In this document: positions 8,277 through 16,623 of the stretch, one piece after another
How positions within the stretch are numbered: position 1 is the first letter of the stretch
Layout: the number at the start of each line of letters is the position of its first letter
NCBI GenBank assembly: GCA_000406005.1
Contig: ASZN01000001.1
Coordinates: forward strand, 124,001-188,000
Length of the DNA stretch: 64,000 nt
Direction: 5' to 3'
Source: Candidatus Poribacteria bacterium WGA-3G
GTDB lineage: Bacteria > Poribacteria > WGA-4E > WGA-3G
Notes under the pieces: generated by a model
What the model saw: the letters and a program-made list of their open reading frames with translations, nothing else
Told to the model about the DNA's origin: nothing
Databases searched by the model: none
Translations under genes and position numbers: made by a program

Positions 8277-9425
8277 TTAACCCTCACTACCAGTGGGCTG
8301 TCCTAACTTCACCAACGCACCAACATCTGGTTCATCACCTGCGAGGGCTGCGAAACTTCCATCACAGATAGCGCGCCGAATGCCGCGCATTAGACTGATG
8401 TAAAAATGCAAGTTGTGCAACGTGTGCAGTTGCGAACCGAGAATCTCATTTTCGATATGCAAGTGTCGGAGATACGTCCGTGTGAAGTTTTGACAGGTAT
8501 AACACGTGCATTCTGGATCCAACGGACTGAAGTCGCGTCTGTATTTCGAGTTACGGATGCGGACGATACCGGTTGTTGTAAATAGAGAACCGTTGCGTGC
8601 GTTTCGGGTCGGCATCACACAGTCGAACATGTCAATCCCACAGCGGACCGCGTAGACCAAATCTTCAGGCGTGCCGACACCCATCAGGTAGCGCGGTTTT
8701 TCTTCTGGTAGCATCGGTGCCGTGTATGCAAGTGTCTCATACATCAAATCCTTCTCCTCGCCGACACTTAAACCACCAATAGCATACCCCGGAAAACCGA
8801 TGGATACCGTGCCTTCCACACTCGCTTGACGCAGATCACGTTCCATACCGCCTTGCACAATCCCGAAAAGCAGCTGATCCGAATTCTGATGTGCCTCTTG
8901 ACACCGTGCTGCCCACCGCAACGTCATCTCCATCGAATTCTTTAAATACGCATAATCGTTTGGTAGCGCAGGACACTCATCAAATGCCATGATAATGTCC
9001 GCCCCGAGTGCGTTCTGGATTTCGATGGAACGTTCGGGAGAGATAAAGTGTTCGGTGCCATCTATTGTAGAACGGAATGCCACACCTTCTTCTGTGATCG
9101 TACGCAGCGAACCGAGGCTAAAAACCTGAAACCCGCCACTATCTGTTAGGATAGGGTGTTGCCATCCCATAAACGTGTGTAAACCACCTGCCGCTTGGAC
9201 AATCTCATGCCCGGGACGTAGGTAGAGGTGATAGGTATTCGCGAGAATAATTTCTGCCTGAATCTGGTCGGAAAGCATCTTCGGGGTGCAAGCCTTCACC
9301 GTTCCGCGTGTCCCGACAGGCATAAATATCGGCGTATTCACAACGCCGTGTGCTGTCTGGAGTTTACCGACTCGGGCTGCAGTGGCTTTGTCTTGATGGA
9401 TAAGTGTATAGGGGGAATCTGTCAT
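8277..9425 (-). CDS. tgt: Queuine tRNA-ribosyltransferase
   Basis: This is tRNA-guanine transglycosylase, 382 residues and normal for the bacterial enzyme. It exchanges guanine-34 for preQ1 in GUN-anticodon tRNAs, a step in queuosine synthesis, in the cytoplasm. Visible marks are the N-terminal GKLQTAHGVVNTPIFMPVGT, ANTYHLYLRPG and TDSGGFQVFSL with the active-site Asp. IIMAFDECP and GGLSVGE form the substrate pocket. GIDMFDCVMPTRNARNG carries the nucleophile Asp. The C-terminal zinc site is CTCYTC with a downstream His. The start ATG is the first codon of MTDSPYTL. It is transcribed downstream of the gene at 9498-10337. No yajC or secD neighbour is present. Confidence 0.97.
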   Translation of the reverse strand: MTDSPYTLIHQDKATAARVGKLQTAHGVVNTPIFMPVGTRGTVKACTPKMLSDQIQAEIILANTYHLYLRPGHEIVQAAGGLHTFMGWQHPILTDSGGFQVFSLGSLRTITEEGVAFRSTIDGTEHFISPERSIEIQNALGADIIMAFDECPALPNDYAYLKNSMEMTLRWAARCQEAHQNSDQLLFGIVQGGMERDLRQASVEGTVSIGFPGYAIGGLSVGEEKDLMYETLAYTAPMLPEEKPRYLMGVGTPEDLVYAVRCGIDMFDCVMPTRNARNGSLFTTTGIVRIRNSKYRRDFSPLDPECTCYTCQNFTRTYLRHLHIENEILGSQLHTLHNLHFYISLMRGIRRAICDGSFAALAGDEPDVGALVKLGQPTGSEG

Positions 9426-9497
9426 GTATGGCTGTCAGTATTGGCTCATGTAAAGTAGAAATTAGAACTTCGCGAAAATGCGTAAAACGTATTGTTG

Positions 9498-10337
9498 TTA
9501 ATTAGCATCTTGTAAAAGCGTAAAAAATGCTTTCCCTTTTTCAAGTGCCTTGGTGGAGGCTTCCTGAATTGCATCCGCCATGTCATGTTGATTGAGTTCT
9601 TTATGTAACGCAACTAACCGTGGAGCAGCAGAAACGGGAAATCCTTCAGAATTTTCGGACATGAGTGTTGTCGTAAACCGCATAAGTTCTAAAGCAACAA
9701 ACGGATCATGTCCATTATCAGTCCGAATGGGGATGTTAAGTTCTTGCAGAATATAGAGTCGCTCTTCTTGTAAGTCAAGACGGTGGAGCAATTCCTCTGT
9801 ACTAACTTCAACCATTACATCTTTGGGATAAACTTGCATCTCTCCCTTGATTTCTATAAGACGCTTCCGGAGTTGTCGGTTCTTCTCAAAACGTTCAATG
9901 TCTTCCTCAGTAGGTGCTACGGGATTTGGAACGAGCGCGATTCCACCTGTGGGTCCTCTAGTCAGTTCACCGTTGGGGCCGCGTGGTAATTGGTTAATAT
10001 CAATGCCGCGTTCCAGCAATGCCTTCTCAAGAAGAGTGAGTTGCTTCTCAGTACTTGTGGAATTCCCCTCAGGATGTGGCTGAGAACCCTTTTCATCTGT
10101 TGAAGCCGCCCTACCGTGTGGTTCCGTGTGCCAAACATCGCCGTGCCAGTGTCCGCTTTCTGCTGTTTCACCGGGGGGCGGTGGTTTGAATACTTGTGCT
10201 TTAAAGCCCTCGGGTTGCAAGGCTTTATAGCTTTTCACAGTTTCAAGCGGAGCCTTGGATCTGAAAAGCACAAAGCCTACGATGCCGATAATAACAAGTG
10301 TAGTGATAACCCAATGCCACTTTCTTTTGAACATCAT
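9498..10337 (-). CDS. Membrane-anchored hypothetical protein
   Basis: This 279-residue protein has a single N-terminal membrane anchor (WHWVITTLVIIGIVGFVLF, residues 8-26), so most of it lies outside the cytoplasm. After the anchor come a proline-rich segment and a His/Trp cluster (GHWHGDVWHTEPHG, about residues 62-75). A charged, largely helical C-terminal half follows. The His-rich cluster could bind metal, but this is inference. No family is recognised. It has its own strong promoter (10466-10493) and lies upstream of tgt on the same strand with a 72-bp gap. Confidence 0.6.
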   Translation of the reverse strand: MMFKRKWHWVITTLVIIGIVGFVLFRSKAPLETVKSYKALQPEGFKAQVFKPPPPGETAESGHWHGDVWHTEPHGRAASTDEKGSQPHPEGNSTSTEKQLTLLEKALLERGIDINQLPRGPNGELTRGPTGGIALVPNPVAPTEEDIERFEKNRQLRKRLIEIKGEMQVYPKDVMVEVSTEELLHRLDLQEERLYILQELNIPIRTDNGHDPFVALELMRFTTTLMSENSEGFPVSAAPRLVALHKELNQHDMADAIQEASTKALEKGKAFFTLLQDAN

Positions 10338-10465
10338 CTATCTCCGTTGGTTGTGACACCCTGCGATGGGTGTCGGTTTTATTTGTAAAGGATCATAGGG
10401 TAAATCAAACCGGTGCACTCATCCAAAATTCGCTGGTTAATTTTCCTTTTCTCTGAAACATCTAA

Positions 10466-10493
10466 ATCATAAAAAAAACGCGTAAATTGTCAA
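10466..10493 (-). promoter_or_regulatory. Sigma70-type promoter for 10337-9498 gene
   Basis: On the minus strand, TTGACA (complement of 10488-10493), a 16-bp spacer and TATGAT (complement of 10466-10471) lie about 120 bp before the start codon at 10337. The -35 box forms the end of the stem-loop at 10489-10520. Confidence 0.6.
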
Positions 10494-10520
10494 GAAAAAA
10501 TCAGTCTGATTTTTCTTGAC
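10489..10520 (-). other. Long AT-rich stem-loop after PPC gene
   Basis: GTCAAGAAAAAATCAGA pairs with TCTGATTTTTCTTGAC with one bulged base. It lies 23 bp beyond the stop of the PPC/TIG gene (10544) and abuts the promoter of the next gene. It could end the upstream transcript, but no clean U-run follows. Confidence 0.5.
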
Positions 10521-10543
10521 GAACAAAAATGAATACGCTATCC

Positions 10544-13069
10544 TTAATGGATAACCTTCGTATTGAGGATAGGACTATCCTGTACAAATTCTTTACCGTT
10601 GATCATCGCTGAACCTCGGAATTTGAACTGATAGGTTTTATCTTCCAAGGAACTGATAACCTTGAGTGGTACTTTGACCTCGGTTTCATTTACCGGAATC
10701 GTAACAGTTTCCGTGGTGAAACCTTCTGGCAAATTGATTGGTGTCAACGTGACAATATCGGTAAAACCGCCTTGACGGACGACCGTTAGCGTGAGCATCG
10801 CCTCTTTTGTCACGGGAGTTTCGTTTTCTGTCGTTTCGGTATCGGCAGTTGGGTTCGCTGCAATCGCCAGAGTGTCTGCTTGTGCGTTCGGGTTTGCGTC
10901 GCCGTTTGCAGCAACTGTTGCGGGGAAGACGATGCTAAAACGTAAAGGTTCTACCGTTACAATGAATGGAGCCTCAAGGATCGTCAACGGAATAGCGGGT
11001 GTCGATTGACTCACCGTCTCTCCGTTAACGCTCGCTGTGCCAACGACGGAAATATAGTTGATACCGGGTGGTGGTACAACAGAGAACTGTTCTCTCCGTT
11101 CAAAACTTCCGGCTCGTATTGAGAGGACCGCCTCACTTTTATCTGAGGTAACAGTGACAGGCGCTGCGGTTACACGGGGCGGCAAGCCGACAACTGAAAG
11201 TGTGATCGGACCTGTGAAGTCGTCGCGTCTATTCGTTGTCAGATGGAGGTTGACTGTTTTATTATGTGCCACACTCGCGCTAATTTCAGCAAGTGCCAGC
11301 GTAAATTCGGGTGCTTCCATCACGGTCAGGAGCATCAGAGAAGGTGTAGCAATTCGTTCCACCTGACGACTGCCGACAGCACTGACACCTGCTACAGAGA
11401 ACGGTATCAGACCGAGCGGTGCGTCCCACGGTGCTGTTACTGTGAGGACAGCCTGGTTTTTCCCCAATTCAATGACAGCAGGACTCACGTCATAAGTTTT
11501 CGGTAGTGTAGGACAGTGTAAGCGGATAGGGCCGCTGAGTCTATCAAGACGGTTAACGTTAACCTGCATTGTGAAGGTCCCACCTCGACTGACGCGCGGA
11601 CTATCCAATCCGGATGGACGATTCTGGCTATCAAGCACAACAGCACTGAGAGTGAAGTCCGGTTGTAAAGGACGAATATTCAACCGATATGAATAAGCAT
11701 TCCCACCTTGGTTGTTCAGATCACGGATAACGATGGAATATTTCCCTGCTTCCGTGAAATTCTGTTCAATACGTGCATCGGCGCGGCGAGCGTCGTCGTT
11801 GACCGCTAAGACTTGGTCGTTCTCTGCACCGTAAAGCGTGAGGAGCGCATCCAGCTGCGATGAGAGTCTAAGTGCCTCCACTTCAAAAACGAGAAGTTGG
11901 GGTGTTTTTATCTCAAACGAAAACCGATCAACATCATCCGGTTTGTCAATTTTTCCGTTGATTGTTATCGGTGTGTTTACGGGGTTCGCTTTATCAGCCG
12001 AATCGTTGGGTTCACTTTCCGCCATTTCTGCCAAACTTCCGATAGAAAACGGGTGCGGATTACTCGTCAACCCGGAAGGTGTCTTAACCCTCAGTGATTG
12101 CTGACCTTCTGGTGTTTCAGCATCTATCGAAATCTGTATAGCATTCAGAGTCTTAAGGTTCGCGCCGGTAACGGCAATCGTATTATCTGTTCCGCGTTGT
12201 CCACCGAGCGGAAAGATTGTCTCAAGATAGGGCAACTCACCGATATTTAGCCGATAACGAAACCCGCCGCCACCTTTGTAGCGGATATCCCGGATATGGA
12301 GTGTGTATTTCCCTGCTTCGAGTGCGGTGTAATCAAGGACAGAATCCAATCCGCTGCCCTGTCCGCTATTCGCCACTTCAGCACCATTAGGGGCTCGGAG
12401 CACGAGATATGAATCCAGGGGGGACCCGATACGCTGCGCCGTCACTTCACAGATAAGCCGTGCATTCTTCTTGAGATTAAAACTAAAACTGTCCTCATCA
12501 TCAATAGATGCAATCACACCGTTGACAGTGACAGGCAACTCCAACCAGTTTGACATTTCAGCCTTTTCAGTCGCCTCGTTTTCATTGACTTCCGGCAGAT
12601 TGCCGACGACGAAATTTTGCGCGTTGGAAACACCATAAGGCGTGACGATTCGGAGCTGTTGTATACCTAAGGGTGCATCGGAGGCAATCGTCAAGGAGGT
12701 GACTAACTGTACATCGGTTGGGACCCGTCCAGAGATACCAGTGCCGTTAAAGAGGACTGCTGCTTGCTGGGTTTCCTGCCTGATTTCCGCGGTGATGCCG
12801 CTCCCGCTGAACCACACGGCTGTTGCTGTGTCAAGATTCTTACCTGTGAGGATCACTTCTACGTTTTGGCCCTGTTGTGCCCCCTGTGGAGAGATAGTCG
12901 ATAGTGCTGGCACAACTTGGGCGTGTGCGAAACCAATCGTTAGGAGAAAGATCGCTATGACGAGAAAGGCTGGAAGGCTGGAAGGCTGGAAGGCTGGGTG
13001 GGGCCAATCTTCCGATTTTCCAATTTGCCAATCTTTTCTTCTATGTTTCCGAAATAGCGTATTCGGCAT
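10544..13069 (-). CDS. Secreted PPC/IPT-TIG repeat protein
   Basis: This 841-residue exported protein has bacterial pre-peptidase C-terminal (PPC) domains and IPT/TIG-like immunoglobulin folds, a combination typical of planctomycete-like secretomes. The hydrophobic signal core FLVIAIFLLTIGFAHA ends near residue 51. A TIG-like domain (PQGAQQGQNVEVILTGKNL) follows. Two PPC domains are centred on DDEDSFSFNLKK and DDVDRFSFEIKT, each with a YTLHIRD/YSIVIRD strand. The rest is beta-sandwich repeats. Residues about 12-35, between the basic n-region and the hydrophobic core, are encoded by an octamer hairpin repeat (12967-13035), an in-frame insertion into the signal peptide. GAGG about 9 nt before the ATG supports this start. 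It probably belongs to the DUF1549/DUF1501/selenoprotein set upstream. Confidence 0.8.
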   Translation of the reverse strand: MPNTLFRKHRRKDWQIGKSEDWPHPAFQPSSLPAFLVIAIFLLTIGFAHAQVVPALSTISPQGAQQGQNVEVILTGKNLDTATAVWFSGSGITAEIRQETQQAAVLFNGTGISGRVPTDVQLVTSLTIASDAPLGIQQLRIVTPYGVSNAQNFVVGNLPEVNENEATEKAEMSNWLELPVTVNGVIASIDDEDSFSFNLKKNARLICEVTAQRIGSPLDSYLVLRAPNGAEVANSGQGSGLDSVLDYTALEAGKYTLHIRDIRYKGGGGFRYRLNIGELPYLETIFPLGGQRGTDNTIAVTGANLKTLNAIQISIDAETPEGQQSLRVKTPSGLTSNPHPFSIGSLAEMAESEPNDSADKANPVNTPITINGKIDKPDDVDRFSFEIKTPQLLVFEVEALRLSSQLDALLTLYGAENDQVLAVNDDARRADARIEQNFTEAGKYSIVIRDLNNQGGNAYSYRLNIRPLQPDFTLSAVVLDSQNRPSGLDSPRVSRGGTFTMQVNVNRLDRLSGPIRLHCPTLPKTYDVSPAVIELGKNQAVLTVTAPWDAPLGLIPFSVAGVSAVGSRQVERIATPSLMLLTVMEAPEFTLALAEISASVAHNKTVNLHLTTNRRDDFTGPITLSVVGLPPRVTAAPVTVTSDKSEAVLSIRAGSFERREQFSVVPPPGINYISVVGTASVNGETVSQSTPAIPLTILEAPFIVTVEPLRFSIVFPATVAANGDANPNAQADTLAIAANPTADTETTENETPVTKEAMLTLTVVRQGGFTDIVTLTPINLPEGFTTETVTIPVNETEVKVPLKVISSLEDKTYQFKFRGSAMINGKEFVQDSPILNTKVIH
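12967..13035 (-). repeat. Octamer-arm hairpin repeat inside a signal peptide
   Basis: On the + strand the left arm is AGGCTGGA three times plus AGGCTGGG (12967-12998). The right arm is CCAATCTT, CCGATTTT, CCAATTTG, CCAATCTT (13004-13035). The arms are approximate complements. The whole element is open reading frame in the N-terminus of the PPC protein. A second copy lies at 62342-62410. Confidence 0.85.
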
Positions 13070-13189
13070 TTTTAATTACCTCATGTTTGAAAAACTATAA
13101 AGAACACGTCAGTCTAAACAACGCGCCGGGCTGGATATACATAAAGGCACGTTGATATTCAAACCCACTTACCGAACCGAAAGGGAAAT

Positions 13190-14812
13190 TTAAGAAACAG
13201 AAATTTTGAGGCTGAAAGCATTGCGGCTCCCTTTCACACTGTATGGACTCCCGGTAATACACAACCGAAACAGCTTGCCTAAGTCAAAAAGGTATGTAAT
13301 TTTTCCCGTTTTTTCGGGACCAATATGCCATTTTGTGGCGAGGGCACCGAGAGCTTCCACATAAGCATCACCGAGTTGACGCTCCCAGACAGAGGCAGGT
13401 ACGCCTTCAGGGGCTTTTTCTGTTGGGAGTTTTTTTTCGCCATCAAACAGGTAGAAAGCTCCTTCCGCCTTACCTCTCCCGACTCCGATATCCAGTGTAA
13501 GGGTGCCTCCATCTTCAAACGCCGTGGTATCAATCTCTACGACGGTGTAGTTTTGATGCGGTACCATAGGAGTCTGAAAAGTGTCCATTACCTCCACTGA
13601 GAGACACACAGGGGTGAGGACAATTCTACCCAAACCAGGGCGTTTTCCTTCTAAAGCTTCCGATAAAAATAGACGGTACCCCTCCGCTTGGGAGAGCCCC
13701 TTATCCATGCAATCTCCGAAGAACCGATTGGCATCTTGCCTACCCATCACTTCAAGTTCAGGCGAGATAACCAAACAATCTACGGGCGCATTTAGATGCC
13801 ATCCGTCTATGACAGCTTGTGCCAACGGATGTGTTGTGTCAACCCCCTTGAAGTCGTGCTGGATTCTCTGGGCAAGGTAGGCACGTTGGTTTGGCGTGCG
13901 CCCGAAGGCAACATTGGACACCCATGTGTTGATAAAGTGTTCGTTCAAGAATTTTATATTTTGTTCGTCGGAGAGAGCACCTGACCTCAGGGCTTTACCA
14001 CTCCCTCAGCAAACTTCGTCTGCCAAAGGTCCATCTATCGAAATGACGTGAAGCGGTTTCTGCTGTGCTTGTGCTAATTCCAATGCCGTCTCCATTGAGA
14101 CCCAATCGATTTGCTCTGATTTGTAAAACTGGCAGTTTAGCGCGCGCTCGGCTTCCTCCTGCGTAATGGCGGTAGAACCGCTCGTTACGTTTTCCAAGCG
14201 GGTTGTGATGTCTCGCAGAACATCTTCGGTCCCAGTACGGAGTTCCATTTGTGCGCAGAAACCGGTATCCATAATCCAGTTGGAGTCATCCCAACTCTTT
14301 TCATCCTGCCAACCAACCTCAAAGTTCACAGGACCGTCCGGTAGGCGCATCTGAAAAAACGAGACTGTCTCTTCCGGACGGTTGATAACGAAATGTCCGG
14401 TGAACTGTGAAGGCGTGAACCAGCCATCCCCTAATTTGAATTCTGTATGAATACGAAACACAATGTCTGCGAATTCATCAGTATAAGCACGCAGACATGC
14501 CCACAACCCAGGATTCCCATAACCGCGCATATCCAAATTTGGGTTCGGGTGAAGTTGCCGCAGTAGTTCAAGCGTACCCTCTTGTTCAATCTGCCAAGGG
14601 TTTCCAACAGACACCGCTTCGTCTGGCAGAAACGCGCGGAAAATAGATGCCGAATACTCCTTTTCTGGCGCGGCGACTTGAAAATTCGCCAACTCGTCCC
14701 ACTCAAACGCCACATGGTAGTTAGCTAAAGTGTATTCAATCGGGGCAATGAAACCTTTGACGGTGACTTCTAAGTTATCATCAAGATTAAGCACAATTTT
14801 ATCGTAGGGCAT
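13190..14812 (-). CDS. Selenoprotein: Cys-Sec thioredoxin-like protein
   Basis: The reading frame runs 540 codons if the UGA at 14006-14008 (codon 269) is read as selenocysteine. Treating UGA as stop splits it into two same-frame pieces (14006-14812 and 13190-13948), the second with only a TTG start. Around the UGA, ALELAQAQQKPLHVISIDG precedes E-V-Cys268-Sec269-G-S-G-K-A-L-R, and LSDEQNIKFLNEHFINTWV follows. That is the helix-strand-redox site-helix pattern of thioredoxin-like proteins (compare KPVLV...WCGPCR...LSDPEV...LNENFV), with adjacent Cys-Sec in place of CxxC. A SECIS-like hairpin follows at once. The N-terminal 240 residues and C-terminal 200 are unrecognised. No signal peptide is seen, so it is probably a cytoplasmic redox enzyme. 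It lies between DUF1501 and PPC genes. The alternative, a nonsense-split pseudogene, would not explain the hairpin or motif. Confidence 0.85.
13971..14008 (-). promoter_or_regulatory. Bacterial SECIS-like element after UGA codon
   Basis: Minus-strand RNA, counting from the base after UGA: GGGAG (1-5) pairs with CUCUC (31-35, one G-U). Inside, GCCCUG (13-18) pairs with CAGG-U-GC (23-29) with one bulged U. The apical loop is AGGU (19-22). Loop distance (about 19 nt), G in the first two loop bases and a bulged U match the bacterial SECIS pattern known from E. coli fdhF, whose loop also contains AGGU. Confidence 0.75.
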
Positions 14813-14881
14813 TGGAGTTATGTCTCTGTCAGGACGTTGAAATCTTCTGTGCGGTCTGTGTTTAAAAAAAAATCTATTAGA

Positions 14882-14909
14882 TAGGGACGGATGTAAAATC
14901 CGTCCCTAC
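14882..14909 (-). repeat. REP-like GTAG hairpin
   Basis: On the minus strand, GTAGGGACGGAT, a TTTAC loop and ATCCGTCCCTA form an almost perfect palindrome preceded by GTAG, the tetranucleotide hallmark of REP sequences handled by RAYT (TnpA-REP) transposases. It is intergenic, 70 bp upstream of the selenoprotein start. Confidence 0.65.
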
Positions 14910-15036
14910 AGAAATAACTAAATTCGTCCTGGTTTCCAGAAAGCCTCGATCTCTCGACCCTTAACTCGTCTCCGACGCAATGGACAAAAGCACGAATTGA
15001 TGGTCAACGCGGAAAGACCAGTGCTATGGTCCGTAG

Positions 15037-16482
15037 TTAAAAGATCCCGGCAATCGGTTCGCCTTTCACCAATTCACGGGGTTGATCTAAATGGTTGTAG
15101 ACGATCGTGTGCGGGTCGATACCGAGCGTATGGTAGACGGTGGCGAGTATATCGCGTGGATGCACCGGGTTTTCAAGCGGTGTTGAACCTGTGTCATCGG
15201 ATTTCCCGTAAACCTGTCCGCCTTTGACGCCTGCGCCTGCGATCAATCCTGTGTAGCAATAGGGCCAGTGATCGCGTCCATCAGGTGCGTTGCTGTTCCC
15301 GGATGTGCTAATCCCCATCCGTGGTGAGCGTCCGAATTCACCGATCGCCAAGACGAGTGTCTCTTCTAACATCCCGCGCTGATCCAAGTCTTCGAGCAGT
15401 GAAGAGACCGCGCTGTCTAACTTCGGACAGTGCAGGTTTTTCAGTGGGCCGAAGTTGGTTGCATGCGTATCCCATGCGGTCGTGTTCGGATTACCGTTTG
15501 CGACAGAGGGCCAGTTCACCTGAACGAACCGGGTGCCTGCTTCGACTAACCGTCGGGCAAGGAGTGCGCTCTGTCCGAAGGTATGTCTACCGTATTGATC
15601 ACGAACCTCATCGGGTTCTTGTGAGAGATCGAAAGCGTTGCGTGCGCGTTGCGATAGGATAAGGTTGTACGCCTTCTCATAATACTCGTTCAAGGCGTAG
15701 GAGTCCGCGACCTTATCAATTTCGGGCATCCCGGCGTTAATCGTTTCAAGGAGATCTTTCCGACGTTTCAGGCGCACAGGCGGTACCTCTGGCCGTAAAC
15801 TTAAATCGTCGAGATTAATCTCCTGATTCGGGTCTTGGAAGAGGAAGTAGGGGTCGTAGGCTCTACCGAGGAAACCGGCGTTCCCGCCCTTGCCGATGAT
15901 GTTACTCTCTTGCATCGGACGTGGGAGTTGAACAGCAGCGAGCATCGGTTCATCTGGTGGTCTGTAGTTGGCGATATGTGCTGCGGCGTTCGGGTGGTCA
16001 GCAGGTGAAGGCGGATCAAGCTGCCCTGACGGTGCGACTTTGTCCGGTGTTTCACCGGTAACCATCTGATACATCGCAGCGGTATGGTTGAAAAGTCCTG
16101 CCGGTGTATAACTTACGGAACGGATCAAGCAGGCTTTGTCCATCTGCTGCGCCAAACGCGGCATGGTTTCGGACAATTGAATCCCTGGCACATTGGTTGG
16201 AATCGGTTTGAATTCACCACGAATGTTCGAGGGTGCTTCCGGTTTCGGATCCCAGATGTCGAGGTGGCTTGGACCGCCTTGTAGGAAGAGGAGTATGACC
16301 GAGTTGGCTTTCCCCCATCCGTTTAGCGGTTTAGCGAGGTCAACTGCCGTATTCGCGTTCGCTTGGAGTGACAATACCTGTGGCAAACTAATGCCGAGCA
16401 TCGCCGCACCACCGACACGTAGAAATTCACGACGTGAGAACCCGTCACATAAGCGTCCGGGTAATTGTGGTAACGATAACAT
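15037..16482 (-). CDS. DUF1501 family protein, Tat-exported
   Basis: This 481-residue member of the DUF1501 family has an alkaline-phosphatase/sulfatase-like fold and is very common in planctomycetes and related phyla. The start gives a twin-arginine signal (FSRREFLRVGGAAMLG, residues 15-30). Family marks are SVILLFLQGGPSHLDIWDPKP, FNHTAAMYQMVTGETP, FVQVNWPSVANGNPNTTAWDTH and LVLAIGEFGRSPRMG. The C-terminal block is GRDHWPYCYTGLIAGAGVKGG. The enzymatic activity of the family is not established. It is transcribed 140 bp after the DUF1549/DUF1553 gene. That pair is a conserved planctomycete-type operon, usually thought to act on complex organic matter at the cell surface. Confidence 0.93.
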   Translation of the reverse strand: MLSLPQLPGRLCDGFSRREFLRVGGAAMLGISLPQVLSLQANANTAVDLAKPLNGWGKANSVILLFLQGGPSHLDIWDPKPEAPSNIRGEFKPIPTNVPGIQLSETMPRLAQQMDKACLIRSVSYTPAGLFNHTAAMYQMVTGETPDKVAPSGQLDPPSPADHPNAAAHIANYRPPDEPMLAAVQLPRPMQESNIIGKGGNAGFLGRAYDPYFLFQDPNQEINLDDLSLRPEVPPVRLKRRKDLLETINAGMPEIDKVADSYALNEYYEKAYNLILSQRARNAFDLSQEPDEVRDQYGRHTFGQSALLARRLVEAGTRFVQVNWPSVANGNPNTTAWDTHATNFGPLKNLHCPKLDSAVSSLLEDLDQRGMLEETLVLAIGEFGRSPRMGISTSGNSNAPDGRDHWPYCYTGLIAGAGVKGGQVYGKSDDTGSTPLENPVHPRDILATVYHTLGIDPHTIVYNHLDQPRELVKGEPIAGIF

Positions 16483-16506
16483 CTATTGTGTCCTCCGTTT
16501 GTTGGT

Positions 16507-16620
16507 AGTTGTCAGTCGTCAGTTATCAGTTTACAAGAGGTTTTTGATAATTCCAACGCCTCTTTCTGAAAACTGAAAGATTTTTTTCGGAGAAAAAAAA
16601 TCGTACTGACGACTGATGAC
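16507..16620 (+). repeat. Heptamer-arm hairpin repeat, copy B
   Basis: The left arm is AGTTGTC, AGTCGTC, AGTTATC, AGTTTAC (16507-16534) then AAGAGG. CCTCTTT and AACTGAAAG follow, then a more distant right arm with ACTGACGACTGATGAC. It fills the gap between the DUF1549 stop and the DUF1501 start. Confidence 0.7.
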
Positions 16621-16623
16621 CAT

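Noticed and set aside
8221..8280. UGA at the end of the ABC ATPase as a third selenocysteine
   Set aside because: Read-through gives only about 18 codons with no redox motif and no hairpin with a G-containing loop at the proper distance.
12642..13100. 152-codon open frame on the + strand
   Set aside because: It lies wholly antisense to the PPC/TIG gene, has no ribosome site, and its composition follows the opposite strand's codons.
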